Source of the DNA: Rhyacophila brunnea
Lineage: Eukaryota; Arthropoda; Insecta; Trichoptera; Rhyacophilidae
Length of the DNA stretch: 64,000 nt
Assembly: GCA_022495005.1 (NCBI GenBank)
Contig: JAGYXB010000976.1
Span: forward strand, 400,543 to 464,542
Direction of reading: 5' to 3'
Below, in pieces: positions 35,509 to 46,643 of the stretch; the stretch's first letter is position 1, and the number at the start of each line of letters is the position of its first letter. The position numbers and the translations under genes are program-made. The notes beneath the pieces were generated by a model. The model made no database searches and had not been told where the DNA came from. It saw nothing but the letters and a program-made list of their open reading frames with translations.

Positions 35509-35730
35509 TATCAGCCGGGGTGGATCGACGGTTGGATGAAAGTCTCCTCTGGCGCCTTCCACTTGTATCGGTCCCTAGTTCTTTGCTGCCACGTATATCC
35601 ACCAAACGTTATGAGTTTTCTAGTGGGTTTTAGGGCATTCCAGTGGTTGTTCATTTCTTCTTGGTTACCACTGTATGACAACCCAGTTTGCATTTTCCCA
35701 GATAACATTTGGCACATTTCCATAATATTT
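35509..35730 (-). pseudogene. RTE-clade LINE 3' end
   Basis: The minus strand reads 'NNHWNALKPTRKLITFGGYT', then 'WQQRTRDRYKWKAPEETFIQ' and 'PSIHPG', followed by a stop and a TGATAATGATG tail. The order FGG-x-TW...DR..W...EETFIQ matches the RTE C-terminus at 11977-12444. It is truncated at the 5' side. Confidence 0.7.
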
Positions 35731-35957
35731 ATACACCATTATGAAATTAATCTAACTTATGAAAATGGGCTTGAATCGGATAGATACATGGACGGTCAAA
35801 AGAGAATAATTATTGTTTACCGATCAGATATATCAATGCATAAGTGCTTATGTTAGCGAAGGTGGAAATTTCTGTACAAGTCTGTTTACTGAAAGCCATG
35901 CAAGAATAGTGGAGTTGTTCATAGTCGATTTCGGCAAAAAAAAAATCGACAAGAATA

Positions 35958-36030
35958 ATAACCTAACCTAACAAAATAATCCAGTATATTGGCTATTTTC
36001 AAAATTTTGTTGCCGCTGGCTTCTACTAAA
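35958..36030. repeat. CCTAA-core foldback, partial copy
   Basis: 'aacctaacctaac' followed by 'aaaataatccagtatattgg' and 'ctattttcaaaattttgttg'. This is the core and right arm of the element at 25028-25241; the left arm is missing. Confidence 0.6.
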
Positions 36031-36104
36031 TAGAGAAAAACCCAAATTTCCAACACAAAAAAACTACTGACCGTGCACTAGTCGAGTAATCAAAACAACA
36101 ATAA

Positions 36105-36356
36105 TTACAAGATAAAAAAAACTTTTTATAAAGTAGGTTTTTCAATTTTCTGTTGAATCATATCAACTTGACAATTCTATGTATTAATAAAAACTTTTTA
36201 TTGTACTTGATAGAAATACTAAATAAATATGGAATACTGAAATGTCATTTTGACATTTCATATTGATTTCCATAGTAATGCACGTATATATTAATAATTT
36301 AGCTGCTAGGACCTCTTAGCGACCAACAATAATAACTTTCCATATTAAACAGAATT
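36105..36356 (-). repeat. Family B repeat, copy 5, 3' part
   Basis: Minus-strand family B sequence from 'aataattacaagataaaaaa' to 'ttaaacagaatt'. It continues at 36866 after the family A insertion. Confidence 0.75.
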
Positions 36357-36865
36357 TATAATTAACTATTTCTTTTATTCAATGAATAATTCACAAGATT
36401 TAAGATTATATCATTCTGATTATTGAACATTTATTATTTTGAAAAAAACACTTTCTGATAGAGTATATAATAACCAATAGAAAAAATCTTTTTTGAAAAA
36501 AGTAAGTCACCCCGACGGGGAATCGAACCCTGTATCTCCCGGGAGAAATTCCACGACGTCGGTTAGTAATCAAAAGTAATAGTAACATACCTACTTTGAT
36601 TTAAGAAACAAAAATCGATTGCCAAAGTAGCTGATTTGGAAGGAACGCTGATGGGTAGGTATAGAAATTGACCAATAGTTAAAATTTGTTCGCTATTAGT
36701 ATGTCACGCCGTAGCATAATGGCTTAATGCGACGGATGAGGCGTATACTCGGGAGATACAGGGTTCGATTCCCTGTCGGGGTGACTTACTTTTTTCAAAA
36801 AAGATTTTTTCTATTGGTTATTATATACTCTATCAGAAAGTGTTTTTTTCAAAATAATATATGTA
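36357..36865 (+). mobile_element. Family A foldback with tRNA-like head, nested in family B
   Basis: Flanked by 10 bp direct repeats 'aaacagaatt' (36347-36356 and 36866-36875). The right half is a plus-strand unit: a 5' domain ('tgccaaagtagctgatttgg'), a tRNA-like head (A-box 'tagcataatggctt', B-box 'gggttcgattccctg', acceptor-like gtcac...gtgac), then the tail. The left half is the reverse complement of the tail and of the T-arm part of the head ('gtcaccccgacggggaatcg'). Arms of about 120 bp pair almost perfectly, with the A-box half in the loop. No coding. Confidence 0.85.
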
Positions 36866-37095
36866 AAACAGAATTAACTGAAAATGAATTCAATTCTGCT
36901 TAAAAATAGCTAAAAGTATTAAAATAATGCATTGTCGTCGTGTTCTGATATATTATAAAAGTTTCAAATGTCTAGCTAGTCGGGAAGTTAGTTAAAAATC
37001 TTCAATCGTCCAATACAGATCGTGGACAAACAAGAAAAAAATAGTACCGGACAAACAAGAATACGAGCTAATAAAAACGTGGTAAAAATAGTACA
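36866..37095 (-). repeat. Family B repeat, copy 5, 5' part
   Basis: Continuation of the interrupted copy: 'cagaattaactgaaaatg', 'gtcgtgttctgatatattat', 'ctagctagtcgggaagttag' and 'gagctaataaaaacgtgg'. Confidence 0.75.
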
Positions 37096-37224
37096 TATAA
37101 TTAGTATGATGGTAACAACACATACATAATAATATTACTATAATACATTATTTATGCGGAATATCTACATCATCTATAGAGTATATTAAACAGTATACCA
37201 CTGGTACATAATATGGTTATTTAA

Positions 37225-37545
37225 AGTAAATCTACCACAGAACAGATAATAAACAGAATTCCGATAGGCAATATTCAATACGCTACATTTCAATGCAAGG
37301 TTTTGAATGTGCGAGTGTCCTACGAAAAGCACGTGCAATAGTGTGTAATACACTAATATTTAATGAGCTTCAATGCATAAACCGAGAGCAGTTGTCAGTA
37401 TTCAACGTATGACGTATTCTTGACACATGTTTAAGTATATCCCGGATTCGTCCTTTCTGGAGATCGGTTACCTGCTACTCCTTACCTGGCAGGCATTTCA
37501 GTTCCCATTATTTATGTGTTTCCTGAAATCTACATGATTAAGTAC
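37225..37545 (-). repeat. Family D repeat, copy 2
   Basis: Reverse complement of the 29366-29670 element over about 300 bp, with scattered differences and one small indel near the 'ttcgtaggacac' block. No coding frame is conserved. Confidence 0.65.
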
Positions 37546-37556
37546 TATGTTTATCT

Positions 37557-37935
37557 TAAGGCTATACTTGGGCTACAGCTGAGGTATGGTCTAAAAAGAT
37601 CGTGACTAAAAGATGCGCGGATTGTGCAAATAACGCGAGCCGAACGAAATATAATTTGTCATAGAAACTCAACAAGCGTTCATTTAATTTTATGTTTATT
37701 GTTATATTAATAATAATAATAGTATATTCATTGACGTGTTTTCTTTTTCAAGTACATTAGTAATGTTTTTTTAGTCATCTTTACACGATTTAAGAATATA
37801 TTCCTCCAACGCCATCACAAAACAAATTGACGTGCTCACACCTCGACTGTCGGTCTCCGATTGGTGACGAGTGCGAAATTTTGTCCCACCTACTGTTGAC
37901 AACTATTTGCCGTTTCACTTATGTGTGCTCTTAAG
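37557..37935 (+). repeat. Family F dispersed repeat, copy 2
   Basis: Colinear with 9840-10205; see the shared blocks listed there. It follows the family D copy almost directly. Confidence 0.7.
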
Positions 37936-37939
37936 TAAT

Positions 37940-38395
37940 CATTACGTACATAGGTACATACTAGGGGCGGCAGGTTATATGAAAGTATGGTGAGGCGGGC
38001 TGATAATCAAGTTGCGGCAAAATTTCCACGTTAACATAATATTATACGGGTACGTTATAATGACCAAAGTAAATCCTCTATGATGCCCTGATTTTTTTTT
38101 ATCGAGTCGCTATTTCTCGTAAGTTTTCGGCTATTGTTGGCTTGCTTCATTCAGTTGTATGAGAAAGCCGATTCTTTGCCCCTCTTTTTATTTAATATCT
38201 CTATGGGTACATAAGTACTATGTTTTATTATTGTTCCATATTAATTAAGTGCCCTCATTTAAAAGAGCTTTAATAAATAACCAATATCAGAGAGCGTTTA
38301 TAAATAATAATTATGCAATAAATACAGGTTTCGCGAGCGGTAGACACGGGATTGTACGTAAGGTGTTTTCAGTTACGATACACTAGTGAAGAGTT
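37940..38395. other. Gene-free stretch
   Basis: Nothing recognised. Confidence 0.35.
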
Positions 38396-38399
38396 AGGG

Positions 38400-38590
38400 G
38401 TAGGCAGGGATGGGGTAAGGCGCAGGTGCTTCTAACGACATTGCAATACTCTTATCGCCCGTGTTATCAAATAAGCAGGCAGCGCCGCACGGGGCAATAG
38501 GATAAGCACAGCAATTGGGGGGTGTGGGTGGTTCAGAGGGGTGGGGGGGAAGGGATGCTGAAAACCTGAAACCGTGAACCCACCTTCGCG
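38400..38590 (+). other. G-rich patch with quadruplex potential
   Basis: Contains 'ttggggggtgtgggtggttc' and 'gaggggtggggggga', then 'aggga'. Four or more G runs lie close together. There is no reading frame of note. Origin is unknown; it could be regulatory or part of an eroded element. Confidence 0.35.
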
Positions 38591-38609
38591 CATGACTTCG
38601 TTACGAAAG

Positions 38610-39080
38610 CATTTTTCCAATAGCGCTGTTATTAAAAAAATGATATAGATGTTTATTATTACGAGAAATGTTTTGTAAAAACATCACTATAACATAATAA
38701 TTATTTTCTTCAATAATAATATTTAGAATAATACATATTATATAATGTGAGATTGTATAACAAAAATAAGTATCATATTATTATTATTAAAGCATTACGA
38801 TATTAAAAATCTGGGCTCAAAAACAACGTGTTAATTAACCCGAGATCCATAATATCAGAAGTTGATATTCTACTACTCATTCATTGCTGGTAAAACTTGA
38901 CCAAGACAATTTAATAACGATCAAAACTAGTGTCATACATTTTGTTTTTCAAAATGATTCTGGTAGAATTAAGATCTACATTTTCATCAGTCATAAGCGG
39001 ATGAAACCGGTCCTGATCTGTATTAAAATATATGAATTACTACGCGTATGAAATTAAAAGTATTATCATCAATAATTGAC
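38610..39080. other. AT-rich gene-free stretch
   Basis: Nothing recognised. Confidence 0.35.
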
Positions 39081-39084
39081 AGTT

Positions 39085-39298
39085 AACACCTTTGTGTGAC
39101 ACAGAGTGGAAGTTTGTATTAACAGATTTTGTTTTTACGAGAAATGGATGTCAGCCACTTGCTCAACCTATTAGGTCCATACTCTGACTCATACACAAAT
39201 TGGAAAACAATATGTGTACTTGCCAGACCCAGGATTCGAACCTGGGACCCACGACCCTATAGGCTGACGCTTAAGCCACGCGGCCATCGTGGGTCGTG
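39085..39298 (-). mobile_element. tRNA-derived SINE (family S1)
   Basis: Minus strand: head 'cacgatggccgcgtggctta', 'ggttcgaatcctgggtctgg', then a body with 'aggttgagcaagtggctgac' and 'tctcgtaaaaacaaaatctg'. It is close in sequence to the 9153 copy. The 3' A-tail is missing or degraded. Confidence 0.8.
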
Positions 39299-39299
39299 G

Positions 39300-40210
39300 G
39301 TTGTCTAACATTTAAGCTTTTAAAAAAGTAGAATTAGCTTAATTGAATATCTGCTTTATACCAAAGTACGCTTTATCAAAATAATAAATTTAAAGAAAAA
39401 CTGAAAATCCGTCATCAAAAAAAATTGAAAACTTTTCAAAAAAAAAATCGTTTTGCTAAATTGTAAAAGATTTTTTTCGTCCCACATATTTAGCGCTATT
39501 GTTTGCAGCCCCTTTGTGTCCGCTATTTTGCAAAGGTCACGTGGCCACCCGGACTTTGGTACAATGTTGCTTTTCAGCATATTGGTACCTACCTATTTAT
39601 GTGCGTATTTACTTAGCAAATAGAAAATGATCAATTTACTTTTACCTTTTGAATTCAACCGAACGCTAGAAACATTTTCCGTTCATATTTTTTTTTTCAC
39701 AGCCTTTTGAAACATGTAGGTAGGTACCCACTCGTTATTTTTATAAATGAATAATATACCTAAAAAATACACATCGGATATATTTTTTTAAAACGCAGTT
39801 TTGAATACCATGAACAGATTTCATCAGAAATATTATTGAATTTACATTACAATAGCATATGTTTCCTTAGCATAGGTACATATTATTTCTCATTTATTTC
39901 GTCTTCAACCACGACTGTATTTTTTATAAAACTATACAAAATGGGCAAAACATAATACAATTTATTTTACTTAAAAAATCAGAAATATATTATGCCATCC
40001 ATAATTAATACCTAACTGGGAAGCGTCTATTATAGATATAGATTGGTAGAGACCCAGAACAGATTATTAAGATAGAATTGCAATATCAGTTACCATAATA
40101 TGAAACCAAAATTTTGAAGCCGAGTTTCGTTTATTACTTAATATATCGGATCATAAAATGCTTGAAATACAAAACTTCGGGAAGATATTAAAATATTATT
40201 AATTTGTTAG
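39300..40210. other. AT-rich gene-free stretch
   Basis: Nothing recognised; frames are short and AT-biased. Confidence 0.35.
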
Positions 40211-40217
40211 TAATTAC

Positions 40218-40322
40218 AAAGTTTACGACCAGGGATTCGCCTTTTGGCATGTTCAGGCATTATGCGCACTCACCAATGTCAGTGTGTGAGTGCACATAGT
40301 GCCTGAAGATGCTGAAAGGCGC
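40218..40322. repeat. Long imperfect hairpin
   Basis: Arms 'cgccttttggcatgttcagg' + 'cattatgcgcactca' and 'tgagtgcacatagtgcctga' + 'agatgctgaaaggcg' pair over about 35 bp with a few mismatches. The loop is short (about 15 bp). A diverged arm is at 19230-19265. It is probably a small foldback or MITE. Confidence 0.65.
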
Positions 40323-40399
40323 AACCTGTATCGCAAAAAATGATTCAAATGGAATAGTAAAAAATTCAAATCAATAAATAGAATGTAATGCAACTATTA

Positions 40400-41620
40400 A
40401 AAATGACATTCTTTAATACAAATTTGAGTTTATCCCTGATTTTTTGTCCACACTCAAAAAATTAACTTTGTTACTACTAAACTAAGAGGTTAACTAAATT
40501 AACATTATATCTGTGTTTTCTTGGTGGAGAGGTTAGAGATAGGTTGCACGTACCCATAAGAAATGGATCCATAGTAAAAGAGAAATCAAAAAACTATGAG
40601 TATCGCTGCATGCCATAGAGAAGTGCATGTTTGTTATAACGCCGAAAGACCATAAACAAAATTTTTGTATAAGGAGGCATATAATGGAGATAACAAGCAC
40701 AAGTCATACACAAGGGGCACCAAGTGGAGATCACAGGGCCTCGTGATCAAAAAACACTTTTTTTGGTGTTAGCAAAGATATTTTGTTGCCCATATTTATT
40801 ATCATATCGAAATGCACAGGCAATGCGTATATTTCCATGGTATTTAAAAAACTACTGAACATTTTTAAAGCAATTTCTATTGAATATAAGTCTTATAATA
40901 TAAAATCTGCTGGATCGGAAAATTACATGGCAGCAAAGTACAGAAAAAATGTGTTAGAAGAAACACTGTGGAAGCACTGAGAAGCAATGGGAGACGTTTA
41001 TTCATCAAATAAATGACAATAATTTAATAAGTAAAGCGCTAGTCTTTTATCCGGGAGTTCTGAGTTAAATTTCAAGTGTGATCACATTATATTTATGTGA
41101 TTTTCTTAAAGAATGAGTGTTTGTGATTGTTTCACTATTATATTATTACTAAATATACTTACAACTATTTCGTTACACTACTATCATTAGTCCTCGTTGC
41201 CTATTGTAATGTTATAAATAATATATTATATACCTGTAGGCAAGCTATTTTTGGAATAAATTAAATCCCTTAAAAATATGAAATAGGAACAGAATGATAA
41301 ATATATGTGAAAACTTACCAGAACCATGTTTCTCGATTATATCTTCAATATAATATTTTCACACTAAAATGATAATTATTGTTTATAAAATATACACAGT
41401 TTATTCAGAAGTTATGAAGTTTACAAAAACGCATGAGTTAACTCATCCATGGCCTGACGCGACATACATGGTTTGACGAGATGACTCGGCACTGGCTTTG
41501 ATAAAGTCATAACTCAAAAGCTTCCAGTCTCATGATAATGATTTATAATAATAATAAAAAATGATTATCTTAACGTTTAGTTTTCAGTAATGCGTGATTG
41601 TTTTCTTTTTCAAACATATT
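40400..41620. other. AT-rich gene-free stretch
   Basis: No gene recognised; the frame at 40783 has no known features. Confidence 0.35.
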
Positions 41621-41621
41621 A

Positions 41622-42027
41622 TGTCTCAAGTACATGGCCCCCACAAAGGGGGGGCTGACAGGGCTCTAACCTGGGGGCCCGGGCTTAAAGGGGGCCCGGC
41701 CTGGCGGATCGACCCGTCAAGTGAGATAAACACACATCACAAAATTGCAATAATAGTAAAAAATTTCGACTGCGGCGCTATTTTTCTTAAGCATGAAAAC
41801 AATAGCAATTATGTAGTTGTGCGATGCAATTTTTGATAATTGTTTGTCAATATTCGATAACTCTAAAATTCAAGTGGGTGTATTAAAAATACAAAAAATT
41901 GATTAAAAATACCCTAAATTTTACCTCGAACACTATTTGGAATACACTACTGTAGATCGTCACACTGCCTTTAACTTTAGCGATAGGTAGGGGGCCCGCT
42001 TCAGGATGTAGGGGCCATGCTCAAGTA
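41622..42027. mobile_element. Candidate TIR element with GGGGCCC-rich ends
   Basis: Left 'ctcaagtacatggcccccac' followed by G- and C-runs. Right 'tagggggcccgcttcaggat' and 'gtaggggccatgctcaag'. The terminal 'ctcaag..catggcccc' is inverted at the other end. The interior is AT-rich and non-coding. Target duplication is not evident. Confidence 0.5.
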
Positions 42028-42029
42028 AT

Positions 42030-44270
42030 ATTTTACAACCTTTTGATAGAAACGACACACTTGATACTTGCATAATTATTTATTACACACAACATACTTA
42101 AAACTAAATTCAACCAGACATTTTGTAAAGGTTAAACAAAGAAGGGAGCTAATATCAGATGTTTAATTAAAGGATTCATTTAAAGAGTTCCGTATTTCAA
42201 AAGGAAAAGAGTTTGCAAATGAAAAATTTGTAGATAGTGAATTTTAAAGCCAAAACGTTCAAAATGATATTTATTTTTCAATTTCAAATTAAAATAAAGA
42301 AAAACTAAGTGTGTGTATATGAACTGCTGAACAATAATTGCTTTAATTGCGCAAATCTAGTCGCATATAGGTCGATCATTGCCATGGTTGTAGCTTCTTC
42401 AATCATATATAGATCGATACCTTAAAAATGAGAGCACTTAACCGGAAAGTGTAAGTATTGAGGATGTTGGTTGCTGTATAGAGTCAACTACTCTGCTATA
42501 TAGTATGATATTCAGACAGGTTGCATAAGAATTTATAGTTATGGGGTCTTTGTAAAAGGAAACACTCTTGGACATTTGGAAAGTATATATTATTGTACAA
42601 CACAAATGTTCGCAAACGCACTTTATATCGATAATTACACGGCAGTAGATAAAGGTTTTTAAGATAACAATGATATACGATCTTTTAATTTTGAAACGTA
42701 AGTATATGAATATTATGCAGTGATGTTGATACGCGAATTTCGTATATATTATTGAAGTGTTCAAATTTCTGATGTTTCCACTCTAGTTTTGTCTATGCTC
42801 AGTTGTATATAATTAAGTAAAACATCTACGTGATGTGACTTCAATTACCTAACCTAATCTAACTATTTTTTTAATTTGTATGTTTCTGACGTTATTGAAA
42901 AAATTCGATGTCAGCATCAAGTTTTCCCGTCATGTAAAGATTGTAAAGTAAAATTTTTCCTTGCTTTTAATTGTGGTGTTTTTAATTAACATGTCCCTAC
43001 GTGTAATTAACTCTCGTTTTTATTATAAATATTTGTAGATTAATCTTCAGTTCATATCAAATATCACATTTGGTTTCTAATGTCTGTTTTATGATAATAT
43101 TATATAAATAGTACTTTTCCTTGAAGTTTGTATATAGATATACTTCAATGTTGACAAAACAATAAACACAGTCTTCTTATTTATGTGAACTCAGTTATTT
43201 CAACGGATTACATTACTTATTATACCTACTTAAGGTTAATTATTTAGATTTTCAATTAAATCAGAAATCGTTCCATCATTTCATCACACATTTTTGGCGG
43301 ACAAATTCATTATATATTAATTATTATATTGTTCAATATCGCCATTACTCAGTGGCAAAAACTCCATAGCAGGCGATTATTTAAAACATTTTTATTGCAG
43401 ATTGACGTAAGTACCTACCTATATAATCACTTTATTTTATAAAAAAAAATATTTTATTTGTCAACGACATCTGTCATCTAATAATATGTAGAAAAGTAGG
43501 AATGTATTATAAAGAAAGGTTATAAAAAATATATGCAACAGTGCAACATCTGTCTTTAATAAATTTGTCAGATTATTTTCCGTGAATAGTGATGTTTTTT
43601 TTTGTCACGTGACCTCAGGATGTCTGCAGCAGTCCATACAAAACGATAGGTACTAATGTGTAAGCCTAATACTTAATATAGATTGTCTTTAAAAATTAAA
43701 AATAATTTTGATAAATCTAACGATTTTTGATGTGTGAGGAAAATACATAATTTAAACTCATCGCTCAATTTTATATGGTCAGTGAGTTATTGAAATTGTA
43801 TCAATTTAGTGTGTACCCATGATTCATCAGTAGTAATATCGTATTATCTTATTTTTTTCGTAAATATACCTGACAAGTGTATTCTTTGTCTCTGATCTCC
43901 ACAGCCTACCTCGTTCCAAAAGTCACCCTTCGCTATATTGCGAATACGAACAACTGGCATAAGTAAATGCCTTTCTTCCTGGGCATACCTATAAGAGTTA
44001 TACGTTATATTGTAGGTATGTTAATTGTTATAAAAGTGAATTAAAATCTATGATACTTAACTATATTGCATCTATATATATATATAAATTGTCAGCGCCA
44101 ATCCATCAAAGAGAGAATTTTAAATAAATTCTGATTATGAAATGTTTTTGTATGTATACAACAATGTATTTAGAGTGACAGTTAATTGGATCATTATAAA
44201 ATCATGTGATGACATCAATACGATTTTATCCCACGTGACCCTTATTGTGAGTGATAAATTGTTAGATAAC
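42030..44270. other. Long AT-rich gene-free stretch
   Basis: No gene recognised. A possible solo end of family C near 43900-43936 ('cacagcctacctc') is too short to call. Confidence 0.35.
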
Positions 44271-44277
44271 AAATAAA

Positions 44278-45012
44278 TCGCACCTCGCAACTAAACCGCC
44301 ACAAGTCCAAATTTACGTGTTTTGAGTTAATTACTACGTTTCATTGTCTATCGTTCATAGTATATGTACCGAAAATTTCATATCTCTACGTCATCAAATT
44401 CAAGTCAAAACTTTTGGACTGAAATGAGGTTATAAAGAAAATAGGCCAAGGTATTTTGATAGATTTTTACCATAGAACATCATTAGAAAAGGGGAAATGG
44501 AGTAAGTCTATTCTACCATCACCACGAGAGGTGCCCTGGTTTGTAGAGTCTCCTTTGACGAGGAATGAGCTTAACTTAATACTGAGGCTAAGAACAGGGC
44601 ACACAATGGGCAAAAGATTTGATGTCCTTATGGGAAGAAGCGAATCGCAACTCTGCGAAGAATGTCATGTTTTAGAGGACATTGTACATATAGCACTACA
44701 ATTCCCTAAATATGAACTTAACAGAGTACAGCTGCGAATTGCGGATATATATGAGAATGTCGACGAATTAAAGGGTGTCCTGGCGGTGGGTAAGACGGAA
44801 GAGCTATGCAAAATTGTAAGAAGAGAAGAGGCGATATGACAGAAAGTTGCAGTCAAAGCCTCGGTAAAATCACAAAAAAAAGTCAAAACTTCATTCAATA
44901 TCTAAACATATTTCAAAAACACAGTACAAAAATGCGACAGGTAAAAACTTCAAAGCTGATTATCTCTGTTTGACGTATTTTGGATTGTGGCAGTTTAGTT
45001 GCGAGGGTGCGA
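44278..45012. mobile_element. 735 bp TIR element enclosing a LINE fragment
   Basis: Left end 'tcgcacctcgcaactaaacc' + 'gccacaagtccaaat'; right end, inverted, 'tcgcaccctcgcaactaaac' + 'tgccacaatccaaaa'. About 40 bp pair with a few differences. The only coding inside is the C-terminal piece of a LINE reverse transcriptase (44423-44839). No transposase is seen. No matching target duplication was found, so the superfamily is open. Confidence 0.7.
44423..44839 (+). pseudogene. Jockey/R1-type LINE C-terminal domain fragment
   Basis: Continuous open frame of about 138 codons with no ATG start. Key part: 'LNLILRLRTGHTMGKRFDVL', then 'MGRSESQLCEECHVLEDIVH' and 'IALQFPKYELNR'. The C-x2-C-x6-7-H-x4-(C) pattern and the LRTGHT motif are typical of the end of Jockey/R1-like LINE proteins, after the RNase-H-like region. 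The last metal ligand, usually C, is Q-F here. The catalytic RT palm is absent. The fragment lies wholly between the inverted ends of the surrounding element. Confidence 0.7.
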
Positions 45013-45214
45013 AATGTCAAACGTGACTACAGACAATTGAATTGTACTGAAATTGTAACCTTTTAAATTAAAATGAGAAAACAACAATATTATGTAATAT
45101 TTTCGTCTTTAAAAGGTCATGTTTATTCACGTATAGCGGCAGGGTGAAACATACGAAACAGAAACAAAACTATTACACATCAATAATTAATACACGCACA
45201 ACATTTCTAAATGC

Positions 45215-45690
45215 GGTTATTATTGAACATACATAATTTTGAAAAACACTTCTGAGAAAATATATTATAACCAATAGAAAAAACCTCTTTGAAAAAAGAA
45301 AGCCACCCGGCTGGAATCGAACTAGCATCTCTTGGATTTACGCCCCGTCCGCGCAGTATTATCTATGCTAAGAGGCGACATACTAATTGCGACAAATTTT
45401 AATTATTGGCCTTTTAATACCTACCCATCAGCGCTCTTCTAAATCAAGCTACTTTGGCAATCAGTTTTTGTTTATTAGAAAAAAGTAGGTACCTACCTAC
45501 TACTTCAATTACTAACCGACGTCACGGATTTCTCCAATATTTGTATGATGTAATTTACTTGAACTTGCTAATAATTTATAATTAACTATTTCTTTTATTC
45601 AACGAATAATTCACAAGATTTAAGAATGTACCATTCTAATTATTGAACATACATAATTTTGAAAAAACTTCTGAGAAAATATAATATTGT
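45215..45690 (-). repeat. Family A tRNA-headed repeat plus tail of a second copy
   Basis: Minus strand. A full unit has the 5' domain ('actgattgccaaagtagctt', 'agcgctgatgggtaggta'), a tRNA-like head (B-box 'ctagttcgattccagccgg', acceptor-like 'tcgcctc'...'gggtggc') and the tail to 'attattgaacat'. After 'cttgaacttgctaataattt' a second tail (45595-45690) begins in the same orientation and stops abruptly. This matches the arrangement at 22300-22960. Confidence 0.75.
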
Positions 45691-46224
45691 TGGTGTCACT
45701 ACTGTGGTGATCGATGTGTGGGTTACGGTGTCGAGGATGATGATGAAGAAGTCAAAGATGTATGCGGGAGCGAGTTTTATTTGCAGCGTAACGATCGGTA
45801 CAATAGTATAAATACAATGACAGTACATATTATCTATTGAGATAGTTACCAGCCAGGTACTTAGATTCGAGTGACCTTTTGATAAATCATGATTCGTTAT
45901 TAAATTTATACAATCAAAAGTAATACATAAACATTATATTATTCTCGTACATAATTATATTGAACGAGTCAGCATTTTAAATATGAGTAGCTTGTGAATT
46001 TTATTTATTATTACAGTCATAATATAATAAATGATACTATGGGAAAAGATTATTCGACTAATTTTCTATTGCGATACCGTATTTCATATCGCCAATCGAT
46101 CTGCTGATCCAGCTAAACAGTAAACTTATTTACCGTAATATGAGTCGCTGAGAAATTATTATTGCGGTCGAATAATTTGATACATTAAGAAAAAGATATT
46201 TGATCGCTAATATACTGACAGCTA

Positions 46225-46325
46225 CAATATTATAACAAATAAAAAAAATCTTTTTGAAAAAAGTAAGCCACCCGGTTGGAATCGACCCAGCATCTCTTGG
46301 GTTTACGCGCCCCGTCCGTCGCGGT
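46225..46325 (-). repeat. Family A tRNA-headed repeat, truncated
   Basis: 'aaaaaaatctttttgaaaaa' followed by 'agtaagccacccggttggaa' and 'tcgacccagcatctcttggg'. This is the head-tail junction of family A. The rest is missing. Confidence 0.6.
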
Positions 46326-46329
46326 TGTT

Positions 46330-46640
46330 ATTGTTAGAAACGCAAATAATTTAAAATTTGCTTCTAAAATAACCGTCTAATGTTTGATATTGCTTGCAAT
46401 AATCCTGCGAAAACTGGCAGATTTGATTATCTTCTGTTCAATTATTGATGGCATTAATTATTGAGTAAAACTGAATGAATATTTTAAAACCGCTCGTCAA
46501 ATCCTCGACACGCTGCCACATTGTTGTGGTACGTTTTCATGCGAAAGCTAACCATTCCGAAATTACGTCCAACTCGTTCAGCGGTGATAATAACATAAAG
46601 ACATAAAGAGCAGTGCAGTAGGTATTATCAGACTACATAC
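46330..46640. other. Gene-free stretch
   Basis: Nothing recognised. Confidence 0.35.
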
Positions 46641-46643
46641 TTA

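Noticed and set aside
43900..43936. Solo terminus of hAT MITE C
   Set aside because: 'cacagcctacctc' and 'cacccttcgct' resemble the family, but the stretch is too short and broken to call.
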